From contig NC_016132.3 in the NCBI RefSeq assembly GCF_000005505.3, positions 53,582,914 through 53,646,913 on the forward strand: a stretch of DNA of 64,000 nucleotides, written 5' to 3'. Within the stretch, counting starts at the first letter, position 1. The number at the start of each line of letters is the position of its first letter. Position numbers and translations under genes: made by a program. The notes beneath the pieces were generated by a model. The model saw only the letters and a list, made by a program, of their open reading frames with translations, did no database searches and was not told where the DNA came from. Positions 1 to 10,221 of the stretch are shown one piece after another. Source of the stretch: Brachypodium distachyon (taxonomy: Eukaryota > Streptophyta > Magnoliopsida > Poales > Poaceae).

Positions 1-704
1 CCAAGGTGGACGTGAACATGACCATCGAGCTGGGCCTGGGCCAGCTGCCGTGCGACTCGGCCCAGACCAGCTGCAACGGGACCGCCTTCGCGGCGGCCAT
101 GAACGGCGTCTCGTTCCGGCTCCCGACGCGGGTGTCGCTCCTGGAGGCCCAGTTCAAGGGCAAGCCTGCTGGGGTCTACACCGCCGATTTCCCCGACGGG
201 CCCCCGGGGAGCGGCATGGCGATGGTGGAGGGGACCAAGGTCAGGAGCCTCCCGTACAACTCGACGGTGGAGATCGTGCTCCAGAACCCGACCGCCGTCC
301 CGGCGGAGAACCACCCGATCCACCTCCACGGCTTCAACTTCTTCGTGCTGGCGCAGGGCCTCGGGACCTTTACGCCGGGCAACGCCAGCGCGTACAACCT
401 GGTCGACCCGGTGTCCCGAAACACCCTCGCCGTGCCCACCGGGGGATGGGCCGTCATCCGCTTCGTCGCCAACAACCCAGGTGCTGCGCGGTCGCTGCTG
501 TGAATTATTCCGGCCCAACTTATATTATATGGGCCTGAGATGCTAATTTCGAGGTTTGGGCTTTTTCTCGCAGGGATGTGGTTCTTTCACTGCCACCTCG
601 ACGCGCACGTCCCGATGGGCCTCGGCATGGTGTTTGCGGTACAGAACGGGACGGCGCCTGGCTCCATCCTCCCTCCGCCGCCGGCGGATCTACCGATGTG
701 CTAG
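1..704 (+). CDS. Laccase, 3' part (two exons visible, 5' end outside window)
   Basis: C-terminal third of a secreted multicopper oxidase that oxidises monolignols and other phenolics in the cell wall. Exons 1-480 and 574-704 join in frame across a GT-AG intron at 481-573 (AACCCAG|GT ... CAG|GGATG), giving the N-N-P-G-M-W join typical of laccases. The copper motifs HPIHLHG (type 3/type 1) and HCHLDAH (tripartite His-Cys-His site) are both present, and Leu lies ten residues after the Cys at the axial position, as in most plant laccases. The stop TAG is at 702-704 after a proline-rich C terminus. Reading on past 480 gives only a short run to a stop at 501-503, so the intron is needed. A complete paralogue follows 1.4 kb downstream in the same orientation, so this is a tandem cluster. 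The first half of the protein lies left of the window. Confidence 0.93.
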
Positions 705-1282
705 AACTTGCAAGTAAACGGCGTGACGTCAGTACATGATCCTGCGTGTAAAATTTTACAGATTTGTTCTTGTTGTACAAAAAAAAAGTGGGCATGTTGT
801 TAGTTTATTTCTTGTGTACTTACAAAGGAAGTTTACATCGATTGTTTTTGGTGTAACTATATGTTCTCTTAATTTTTTACAGTGTAAAAAAAACAGTGGC
901 TTCACAAGTTCGGGCGGTGTAAATATACTCTGCTGATTGGGATTACAACTGACTTTGGCCCGTCGGATAAACTAATATCCATGCATTAGCTCATTTGGCT
1001 GGAGGCAACATCTTGGCCAACGGACGAAATCGTCTTCATTGGTGGCACGACTTTCTTTTTGCAAAGTGCCAAATCTTATTGCCGTCGTCAGTTACCGCGT
1101 TGCGTTGCGTCTCTGTCTTAGGAAACGTTGGCACAACGGCTATATTTGAGCCTAATGTATGCTTCTGAAACAAAAAAGGAAATTGCAATATGAATATCAG
1201 TAGCATTGTGGTGCACTAACATATACCTCTGCGGTATGAATACTAACATACCTCTGCGGTAAAGTGACATACTCCAAAAATA

Positions 1283-1398
1283 TACTCCCTCCGTCCCATA
1301 TTAAGTGACTCAAATTTATTTAAAAATGAACGTATCTATATATTAAAAAACATCTAGATACATGTAATATTTCGACACTTAATATGGGACGGTGGAAA
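1283..1398. mobile_element. Stowaway-like MITE, right end degenerate
   Basis: The left end reads TACTCCCTCCGTCCCATATT and the right end reads AATATGGGACGGTGGAAATA, an imperfect inverted repeat with TA at the left junction. The internal sequence has the usual AT-rich AGTGACTCAAATTT and ACATGTAATATTTCG blocks of grass Stowaway elements. The last bases of the right inverted repeat have mutated. Confidence 0.75.
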
Positions 1399-1680
1399 TA
1401 TTGTCATTCGCTGACATGCCTATCCGATGTTTCCTACACTTCGATGCTTCCGGAGGCACCCTCCTAAAGTATGATGGGATGAGTATAACTTGCCCAGAAG
1501 AAAAAAATGTTAAATAGGGGGAAATGAAAAAGATAAACCACAGTTGCTCTGTCTTTCTCGTTTCTCGTAACTTTAGATTGTGGTGAATGGTACATATATG
1601 TTCTGCAGTTGAAGAGAGCAATACGACTTTGTTGAGAAAACGCGAGCAATATAAAATGGTCATGATGAAGCCAACTCACG

Positions 1681-1742
1681 TGCTCCCGCCGTCCGGAAAT
1701 AAGTGACGTGGATTTATATAAAACTTATTTTGAGACGAAAAA
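1681..1742. mobile_element. Short degenerate Stowaway-like element
   Basis: A CTCCCGCCGTCCGGAAATAA start and an ACTTATTTTGAGACGAAAAA end form an imperfect 60-bp inverted repeat like the very short Stowaway copies elsewhere in the window. It is more diverged than the others. Confidence 0.45.
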
Positions 1743-2034
1743 AGTACAATTTCGAGCATTTAAAATCGCCCGCTCCGAAGACTTAGACTTGGGTGCAAGG
1801 TGAAAAGTACTTAATCTAGAAAGAGCAACCACTGCAACAAAACGATGAATGAGCGATTAAGCAACATCCGACAAGGTGCAAAGCACGGTTATTATATGTC
1901 GTCGTCGCCATCTGATTACATCGTTAACTTGTACAAGATCGCCAAGGGCTCATTGGCTCATTAGACGCAAGCTAGACTTGTTCCCTGTACGATTAGGATC
2001 CACTTGTGATCAATACGTGTAGCGAGCTAGTGGG

Positions 2035-2043
2035 TATATATAC
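2035..2043 (+). promoter_or_regulatory. TATA box of the complete laccase gene
   Basis: TATATATAC lies 79-87 bases before the chosen ATG at 2122, the right spacing for a core promoter with a 5' UTR of roughly 50 bases. This supports 2122 as the start. Confidence 0.6.
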
Positions 2044-2121
2044 AAGGACACCAAGGCAAGGGAGTTTACAGTTTTGTAGTTTGTTTTTATTCATCTTCTT
2101 GCTACTCACGAGTTTTGGGGG

Positions 2122-4336
2122 ATGGAGCGGGCTGCCATGATCGTCCCACTCGTTCTTGCTCTCTGCACGGCGATGGCAAGCGCGGCAATCGTCGAGCACA
2201 CCTTTAACGTAAAATTTCTCGCATACCCAAGAACTTACTTAACCTATTTCTACTCCATATCAGTTTCAGGGCTTAATTCGCATGTAGCACGATGGTGTTT
2301 TCATCTTTGTAATTAACAAGTTTTGTGCCGTGTATTTCAATATATTCAGGTGGGCGGCATGAACATCTCTCAGCTCTGCACGGACACTGTGATATACACG
2401 GCCAACGAGCAACTGCCCGGACCAACCATAGAGGCGACAGAGGGCGATACGGTGGTCGTTCACGTCGTGAATGATTCGCCGTACCCGTTATCAATCCACT
2501 GGCATGGCATATTTCAGCTGCTGAGCGGCTGGGCCGACGGGGCGCACATGATAACGGACTGCTCCGTACAGCCCTCTGGGAACTTCACGTACCAATTCAA
2601 CGTCACCGCCCAGGAGGGCACCCTTTGGTGGCACGCCCACTCCTCGCTCCTCCGGGCCACAATCTACGGCGCGCTCATCATAAAGCCGAGAAATGGCACC
2701 GATGGCTACCCGTTCCCAGCACCGTACGGCGAAATTCCAATCCTGCTAGGTATACACGCTACTAATTAATACTATTTGCAACTGACATACGCACAAATGC
2801 GCATGATTAATTGATTATATAAAAGTGACATTAAACAAAGCAGTGCTATTGTCTAGCTGCAACCATATGGTTGCTAATGGACAAGTTAGTATACTTCATC
2901 TCTGTTTGCTAATGACCAAGTACGACATCATTTTGTTGTGCAATTCTTGGGCAGGCGAGTGGTGGAACAAAAATGTGAACGATGTGGAGATTGATGCGCA
3001 CTTGACCGGCCTAGGACAGGATATCTCAGACGCGCTCACCCTCAACGGCTTGCCCGGGGACCAGACTCCCTGCACAGGTACAACACCAGAGACCTGTTTT
3101 ACACAGCTTACAAGCGAATAAACGGCTCAATTCCTAATCACATCAAACCGTAACTCTAATTTTTGTGTTCGAAGGTGCTGGCATCTACGGAGTGGAGGTG
3201 GAGTACAACAAGACGTACCTCCTCCGCATCATCAACGCTGCAGTCAATGTGGAGCTCTTCTTCAAGGTGGCCGGCCACAACTTCACCGTGGTAGCGATCG
3301 ACGCGAGCTACACGGACCCATATGCGACCGACACCATCGTCATCACCCCGGGGCAGACCGTGGACGCCCTCATGACCACCTCGGCGCCGCCGGGCCGGTA
3401 CTACATGGCGGCCAACGTGTTCGACAGCAAGACCGTCCCGTTCCGCTTCAACACCGGCACCGCCACGGGCATCGTGAAGTACGAGGACGCGCCGGACGAC
3501 GACGCCACGGCAACCATGCCAACCATGCCGTCCCATGAGGATGTGGTCACCGCCGGCAACTTTTACTGGTCGCTGACCGGCCTCGTCCGTCCTAGCGACC
3601 CGCCGGTGCCGAAGACCGTGGACCACGACATGGTGGTGGAGTTCGGGGTGGACCAGGCGCCGTGCGCCGTGGAGCAGACCAAGTGCCAGGGGTTCGCGCT
3701 CGTGGCGTTCATGAACCGGAACTCGTTCCAGTTCCCCAGGAACGCGTCGCTCCTGAAGGCGCTCTACGATGGTGTTCAGGGAAGAGTGTATTCCGAGGAT
3801 TTCCCGAGCTCCCCGCCGCCGTTGCCGGGCATCAGGAGAGCCACGTCCGTGAAGAGGCTCAACTACGGCGACGTCGTGGAGGTGGTGCTGCAGAGCAGGG
3901 TGTACAGCAGCGTCCTCGGCGCGGAGAACCACCCGATCCACCTGCACGGGTTCAACTTCTTCGTGCTGGCGCAGGGCCTCGGGCGCTTCGACCCGAGGGC
4001 CAACAGCACGTACAACCTCGTGAACCCACAGGTGCGGAACACCGTTGCCGTGCCGGCCGGTGGGTGGGCCGTGATACGGTTCACGGCGAATAATCCAGGT
4101 GAGTATGTGCGTGTGAATTGTTTTGTGTTTGCACTGGTTGTTTCACGTGTCTGATGCTGATCGTTCGTGCCTGTAATTAACCGATTGTGAGGGGGTAAAT
4201 TGTAGGTATGTGGTTCATGCACTGTCATCTGGACGCGCACCTGCCGTTGGGGTTGGCGATGGTGTTCGAGGTGCTCGACGGCCCGGCCCCGAATCTGCTT
4301 CCTCCGCCTCCCGTTGACTATCCGAAATGCTACTGA
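2122..4336 (+). CDS. Laccase, complete, five exons
   Basis: Secreted multicopper oxidase of 554 residues, the usual plant laccase length, expected to polymerise phenolics in the apoplast. Exons: 2122-2208, 2350-2749, 2955-3077, 3175-4098, 4206-4336; every junction is GT-AG and in phase. Residues 1-21 or so form a hydrophobic signal peptide. All four copper-binding motifs are visible: HWHG (about residue 79), WWHAH (about 123), HPIHLHG and HCHLDAH near the C terminus; Leu is at the axial position. Many Asn-X-Ser/Thr sites fit secretion. The last intron sits at exactly the same place as in the upstream copy, supporting tandem duplication. AATAAA at 4456-4461 is a plausible polyadenylation signal. 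Exon 4 carries an imperfect miR397 complementary site at 3230-3250. The HWHG loop reads GIFQLLSGWADGAHMITDC, slightly unlike the usual GIFQLRT..ADGP.YITQC, so substrate preference may differ. Confidence 0.95.
3230..3250 (+). promoter_or_regulatory. Putative miR397 complementary site in laccase exon 4
   Basis: This 21-base stretch starts CATCAACGCTGCA and continues GTCAATGT. From memory miR397 pairs with CATCAACGCTGCA followed by CTCAATGA, so 19 of 21 positions fit. Mismatches fall opposite miRNA positions 8 and 1; positions 9-11 are paired. It encodes the Ile-Asn-Ala-Ala-Val-Asn stretch where plant laccases are normally targeted. Confidence 0.55.
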
Positions 4337-5161
4337 ACGCAACCTACGCAAGTGTGCTAGTTGTACGGTTATTTCTCTTGTCTACGTGTGTGCGTGCATG
4401 CCTGATTTGATAAATTTTTGAAGCTTTAGTATACTGTCCTAAGCTTCTGTTCCTGAATAAAGCTACAGACATATGGTTACTGGTTATCCTCCAAGCTACT
4501 ACTCACATTTTAGAATGACCAACCATTTGCAAGGAAAACAAAGTTTGCAAAGAAAACAAAGTAGCCGGCTTTTTTTTTCTTAATTCTTGATGTGGCGAAG
4601 TGCTGTAGTTCTGCTGTATATTTGATTTCTGAACATCAGTTTTTGCTGTATATTCTGTTCCTTCTGAAAACACTTTACTGTGGAACCGGTGCAGCCAGTT
4701 TCTAAGTGTTTTGTACAACTGGGTTGAAATGCTGGATGCTTGGCGACCCACTGATCGTGATTGGGCCGGTGTGCGGTGTTCAACCTGCTGACTGGTTGTT
4801 TCGTTTCCTTGAAACAGTGACGTTCAGCCCTTTTCTTCTGAAAATGGCGTACAAGTAAAAGCCCACAGGTTGCCGAACTTCCCCTGCAAGCCAAAAACGG
4901 AAGGAGGAAGGAGTGAGGAAGGGCCGGAGGGGACGAAAATTCCTCTAGAAACGAGCCAAAAACCGAAACGCCTCCGTGGAGCAACTCGCGCCGCAACCCC
5001 GTCTCCCACCTCGTCCACACGCGCGAATCTCTCGCCGCTTCTTAAACCCAAAGCGGCCAGCCAAACCAAAACAACACACACTCAACAGCATTATTTACTG
5101 ACCCCCTCGCAGGAATCGAACAAGCCAATACAGTAGCTCGCTGCATCGACGCCGGCCAGCC
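4337..5161. other. Intergenic, laccase 3' flank and SOUL-gene promoter
   Basis: It holds the laccase 3' UTR with AATAAA at 4456-4461. No gene is recognisable between about 4500 and 5161. The last 300 bases are GC-richer and A-rich/C-rich like a grass 5' UTR. No clear TATA box was found. Confidence 0.6.
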
Positions 5162-5839
5162 ATGGGTCTGACGCTGGGCAAGATGATGCTGGGGAAGATC
5201 GTGGTGGAGACACCGAAGCACGAGGTGCTGCACACGGGCGCCGGCTACGAGATCCGCAAGTACCCGCCCTGCGTCGCCGCCGAGGTGGTCTACGACCCCA
5301 AGGACATGAAGGGCGACCCCGACGGCGGGTTCCAGGTCCTCGCCGCCTACATCGGCGTCTTCGGCAAGCCGCAGAACACCAAACCCGAGAAGATCGCCAT
5401 GACGTCCCCGGTCATCACCTCTGCCTCCTCCGGACCCGGAAAGGCAGAGGAGATCTCCATGACGGCGCCCGTGATCACATCTTCGGTCGAGCCCGAGCCG
5501 GTGGCGATGACGGCGCCGGTGATCACGGCCGATGGGGGGAATAATAACAAGGTGACGATGCAGTTCCTGCTGCCGTCCAAGTACAGCAAGGCGGAGGAGG
5601 CGCCGAAGCCGACGGACGAGCGCGTGGTGCTAAGGGATGTCGGGGAGAGGAAGTACGGGGTGGTGACGTTCAGCGGGCTGGCGGGGGAGAAGGTGGTGGC
5701 GGAGAAGGCGGAAGGGCTCAAGGCCGCGCTGGAGAAGGACGGGCACGTCGTGAAGGGCCCCTTCGTGCTGTCACGCTACAACCCGCCCTGGACTCTCCCG
5801 CCGCTGCGCACCAACGAGGTCATGATCCCCGTCGAGTAG
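5162..5839 (+). CDS. SOUL-family haem-binding protein
   Basis: Intronless gene for 225 residues with a SOUL/HEBP domain over most of its length, a family that binds haem and tetrapyrroles. Family hallmarks are the start V-E-T-P-K-H-E-V-L and G-Y-E-I-R-K-Y, the segment K-I-A-M-T-S-P-V-I-T, the central M-Q-F-L-L-P-S-K-Y and the C-terminal R-Y-N-P-P-W-T-L-P-P-L-R-T-N-E-V. No transit or signal peptide is evident, so a cytosolic location is likely, as for Arabidopsis cytosolic HBPs. Unusually, the M-T-x-P-V-I-T motif occurs three times (about residues 80, 100 and 116); family members I recall have two. The ATG at 5162 sits in a GCC-ATGG context. The next gene begins 770 bp downstream on the same strand. 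Confidence 0.93.
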   Translation: MGLTLGKMMLGKIVVETPKHEVLHTGAGYEIRKYPPCVAAEVVYDPKDMKGDPDGGFQVLAAYIGVFGKPQNTKPEKIAMTSPVITSASSGPGKAEEISMTAPVITSSVEPEPVAMTAPVITADGGNNNKVTMQFLLPSKYSKAEEAPKPTDERVVLRDVGERKYGVVTFSGLAGEKVVAEKAEGLKAALEKDGHVVKGPFVLSRYNPPWTLPPLRTNEVMIPVE

Positions 5840-6605
5840 TGAATCGGTCCGGACTCCGGCCACTTCTTGCAACCGTGTTCGTACGTACGCGCTTCTGTCG
5901 TTGTCGTTTCAGTGACAAGGGGTCCCAGGGAGCCGGTGTGCTGCTTTTTCATTAGCCGTTAAGCTGATCATGTTAATGATCTTGTGTAATAGACATGTGT
6001 TTGGTTGGTGCAATAAATATTGGAGTGATGTTCTGAATGCTGATTGTTTCAGTTGATATACACATTGATATTGGCATGGTCCGGGACGACGACCAGACGA
6101 TCCGATCTTGATACACAGACTGCGTACACTTATCAATGCAAAGCGCGAACACCTCAAACATGAAAGATGAAACTTAGTTAGTTCAATCGGCAAAGGCTGG
6201 GTTTTGTAGGGCAAACATGAATCCTCAAACTTGATTGGAAGTGTGTGCGTGCGTACTCTATATAATCCAACAGATTCTGCTACCCTGCAGAAAAGAAACA
6301 GAGCGTTCTGCTTTTTTTCTTTTGAGGGGACGAAACAGAGCATTCGCCTTTTTTTGAGAGAGAGAGGAAACAGAGCATTCGCTTTTTTTTTTAGCGAAAC
6401 AGAGCATTCGCTATGCTGACGAAGTAAGATGAAACGTCCCAAAAGCCCAGAACGACCCAGCCCAGCCCATAAAATACTCAGACCCACTTCCCGTTAAGGG
6501 GCAACCCGACTTTGTTAACGGTCTCTAAACCCTTACCGGGTTGCACTGGATAGAGTCGAACACTCGCTTCGCCGTGCCACCGCTCACCAGCGAAGAAGAG
6601 GGGCT
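5840..6605. other. Intergenic between the SOUL and FLN1 genes
   Basis: No gene seen. It contains the SOUL 3' UTR (AATAAA near 6011) and a four-unit minisatellite at 6295-6412, then the FLN1 5' flank. Confidence 0.6.
6295..6412. repeat. Four-unit minisatellite, GAAACAGAGCATTCGC
   Basis: The unit GAAACAGAGCATTCGC starts at 6295 (variant GCGTTCTGC), 6332, 6367 and 6396, each followed by a T-rich run of variable length, so the period shrinks from 37 to 35 to 29 bases. Confidence 0.85.
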
Positions 6606-9250
6606 ATGGCCATGGCCGCCGCCTCCCCATTCCTCCTCGTCCAACCACCAGCCCCCAAGCCCCATCTTCCTTTCGGGCCTCTACGTCCCAGCCTCTTCCG
6701 GACCCGCCATCTCCGCTGCTCGCCCAACGGCGCTGCGGTGCCGGAACCCCCTACTAAACCCACCCCACGCCGCGGCCGGAAGAAGGCCACGGAGACAGGC
6801 TCGTCGTCGCCGAAGCCGAAGGGTACGAGACGTAAGACCAAGAAGGTGGAACAGGGGTCAGATTCTGAGGGCGCGGAGGAGCCGGCGAAGCGGACGAGCC
6901 GTCGGACCAGGAAGCCGAAGCAGGAGGAAGCCAAGCAGTCGCAGGAGCAGGCCCAGGCGAAGAGCCACGCAGCGGAGGAGCCTAAGAGAGAGGCCCCCGA
7001 GGAGGATGTGGGGAGCGATGGCGACGACGGGGTGGATTTCCCGTACGACTGGCCGCCGCTGGTGTGCTGTTTCGGTGCGCCGCGGTGGGAGTTCGTGCCG
7101 ACGGTGCGGGTGTCGGACCGGCAGATGCACCCCGACCAGTACTCCTCGTGGCTGCACCTGCAGTGGGAGCCGCCCGAGTTCGCGCGCACGCCGGGGAGCG
7201 CCGCGAGCAACGTGGCCATCGCGCTCACTCGGCTCGGCGGCCGCGCTGCGGTGCTCGGCAAGGTCGGCGACGACGACTTCGGCCACGAGCTTGTGTACCG
7301 CATGAACCGTGAACGAGTGCAGACGCGCGCCATCAAGTTTGACGACAGCGCGGACACGGCAGTCGCACGCATGAAGGTGGGGTTCCGGGACCGGGAGGAC
7401 GGCATGGGGACAAGTCTTGTGGCCGAGACGGTGAAGAGCTCTGCCGAAGACTCACTTCTGGAGGACGAAATCAATGCCGATGTGTTGAAAGAGGTGAGTC
7501 TACGGTCCATGCTCGAATTAACATTTCTGGGCAAGCTATGGTTCAATGTGGGTGGTTACCAATGTGCACCGTTGCATTGCATTGCATTGAATCAATTACT
7601 GATTAAACAAAAAAAAACTAAAATCAATGGCTATCATAGATCATTTCCTGTAAAATAATACTATTAACTTTGAACTGCGCCAATTAATGTCATGACTGCA
7701 TCTTGGTGTCCTATCTCACGTGCAATTGTCTTGCTGCTAATTTGAATGTATTCTACTCCCTCCGTCCCATAGTAAGTGCCGAAATATTACATGTATCTAG
7801 ATGTATTTTAGTATATAGATACGTCCATCTTTAGACAAATTTGAGTCACTCAATATGGGACGGAGGGAGTAGAAGATTTTCTTATGTCATTGAAGTCCTA
7901 AATCAAAAATAGGTGGTAAGAAAAAATTGGATTAGTCATTTGTTTGTGCGAACATTTATTTCTCTTAACTAATTGAGCAAATAGCTGTTTTGAAATCTGT
8001 AAGGACACTAGACTTCTTGACCACGGGGGTGCTATTGTTGGCGAATAGATTACATTACTAGTTACCAATCAAATGGCATGGAGAGAATGAAGTAAAGTTC
8101 CACTATGCTATTTTGTCTATTGCACCCAGCTTTAGGAAAGAAAGAAGAATTCCCTTTTCTTGTTTGCACGAGATTAGGTAACAATGAATGATGGTCTGAT
8201 AAATTTCAGGGGTCGCTAAGTTGGCAACAAGTTAATTACATTTAATAAATGTTATAGCAGTCCATGAAAATCAAGTTATATTGCATTTGCATCACTGAAC
8301 CTTTTGTACTGTATATGTTTTCCTTTAAGGTCTTTTTCCACACCAGTAATTTCTTGGTACAACTTTAATCATCATAGTAGAAACATTACTGAATATTAAA
8401 ATGATAGGAACTCTATGCAGATGTATATTGCTCGGATTTATATCCTGGCTAAAAGTAAAAAAAGGAATGCATCTCTCATGATGTTAAATTATTGTAAACC
8501 ATATTTTTCATATATTCACAAACTGAATTTTTGATCTAATATATGGTAATTGCACAGGCCAGAATGTTGCATTTCAATTCAGAAGTCTTGTTGACTCCCT
8601 CAATGCACAACACACTCTTCAGAACCATTGAGCTGTCTAAGAAATTTGGAAGTAAAATATTCTTTGATCTCAATTTGCCATTGCCTTTATGGAGGTCAAG
8701 GGACGAGACAAAAGAGTTCATAAACAGGGCATGGAATGAGGCTGATATTATAGAGGTGTCAAGGGATGAGCTGGAATTCCTCCTTGATCAGAAGTATTAT
8801 GAATATAAACGAGCCACCCCACCTCAGTATTATTTGGATGGGTTTCATCTAACACGGAACTGGCCACAGTACTACCATTATACCCCTGAAGAAATTGCTC
8901 CGATTTGGCATGATAGGATAAAACTCTTGCTGGTGACCTATGGAACACTTCGCATCCACTACTATACACCCAAGTTTCATGGCTGTGTGGTCGGGACAGA
9001 GGACGCACTCATAACTCCAACCACAACTGACCGGACAGGTTCTGGGGATGCTATTGTTGCTGCTGCAATTAGAAAGTTGATAGCTTGTCCTGAGATGTTT
9101 GAGGACCAGGATACATTGGAGCGGGGGCTAAGATTTGCTGTTGCTGCTGGAATCATTTCACAATGGACAATTGGTGCCGTGCGAGGGTTCCCTACTGAGA
9201 GTGCTGCCCAGAACTTAAAGGAGCAAGTATATGTGCCTTCTATGTGGTGA
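6606..9250 (+). CDS. FLN1: Fructokinase-like protein 1 (pfkB family), plastid nucleoid
   Basis: Exons 6606-7493 and 8558-9250 encode 526 residues. The pfkB carbohydrate-kinase fold starts at P-P-L-V-C-C-F-G-A and ends with the very conserved C-terminal F-P-T-E-S-A-A-Q-N-L-K-E-Q-V-Y-V-P-S-M-W, which I recognise as FLN1 rather than FLN2. FLN1 is a subunit (PAP6) of the plastid-encoded RNA polymerase complex and a thioredoxin z partner; the adjacent Cys pair (V-C-C-F-G) is the reported interaction feature. Kinase-type D-R-T-G-S-G-D-A is retained, though the family is reported to lack fructokinase activity. The first 40 or so residues look like a chloroplast transit peptide and are followed by a long Lys/Arg/Glu-rich low-complexity linker before the kinase fold. 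The single 1064-base intron contains a Stowaway element (7754-7872). The neighbouring gene on the other strand converges at 10222. Confidence 0.93.
7754..7872. mobile_element. Stowaway MITE in FLN1 intron
   Basis: Near-perfect inverted ends: TACTCCCTCCGTCCCATAGT on the left and ATATGGGACGGAGGGAGTAG on the right, flanked by TA. About 119 bp, well inside the intron and away from splice sites. Confidence 0.9.
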
Positions 9251-10221
9251 TGGGTGAACTAGTAAACCATTTTTGACAAAGTGGGCGAATTATATGGTAC
9301 AAGCGTGATTTGTGAGTGGTGCAACAGAAGTGAACTAGCATACTTTTACCACAAGAGTTGACAGGTGCCATATGTCTACCAATTTTTCCAGGTATCATAT
9401 TATTAACCAAATCCTATCATAACAATTTAAACTTCAGTAGAAATAAATGTGTCTGCCACTGAAAGACTTATATTGCTTGACAAATGTTGAAAATTATTTA
9501 CTCTTGTCGTGTATATCGAAAGACAAAGTGATACCCTATTTGGCATGCTACTGTAAAAGTCACCACTTATTTCCTTTTTTCTGTGTGAAGCATATCCATT
9601 AAGCATAACTGATGCAGCAAGCAAGATACAGAGGCACATAAATTCATTCACAGAACTAAGCTTCAACTGATGTCATACAAATTGCTATAACAAAATTCAA
9701 CAGCTAGAAGAAAAAGGTTAGATAGTACTATGAGCTAGGCTACAAAATAATTGCTATAACAAAATTCAACAGTTACACCTTGGCCTATTGTTGATAGCTA
9801 TTGCATATACACAGCTCCATCCAGTATAGAATTGTACTTCTCGAACAAATCAAAATGATAAAAAAAGAGGAAATTACATTCAAAGTGTGAATAAAGTACA
9901 ACTTGCAGCGAACCTTTTGTGTCTGGCTAAGCCTATACGCTGTGGTACATTTGTCCTTTAATAGTAACTGAAATCTCTTTGGCTTTCCCATTTCCCCAAG
10001 AGTTGAATAAACAATTTGTTAGGAGTGCACATCTCATATGACAATGAATAAACCTCCCTCTCCCACCTCCTTGTGCAGGAATGCGTATTACATACATTGT
10101 CAGTCTAGGAAAATAATCTGTGGGAAAGTAAGATATGTCTACCTTTGTCCATGTCACCTGCAGTCAATAGGGATGTATATTTGAAGCTGAAATGTCCCAG
10201 CCTATTTAGAATAAGTCCATG
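9251..10221. other. Intergenic between convergent genes
   Basis: FLN1 and the O-fucosyltransferase gene point at each other here. The stretch should hold both 3' UTRs. A 26-base segment reading ATTGCTATAACAAAATTCAA occurs twice, near 9682 and 9749. No coding sequence is recognised. Confidence 0.55.

Larger units (their letters stand above)
705..2121. other. Intergenic region between tandem laccases
   Basis: No coding sequence is recognisable. The stretch holds one degenerate Stowaway-like element (1283-1398), a second short one (1681-1742), a spaced duplication of an ACCTCTGCGGTA-containing segment near 1215-1262, and the TATA box of the downstream laccase (about 2035-2043). Confidence 0.7.
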
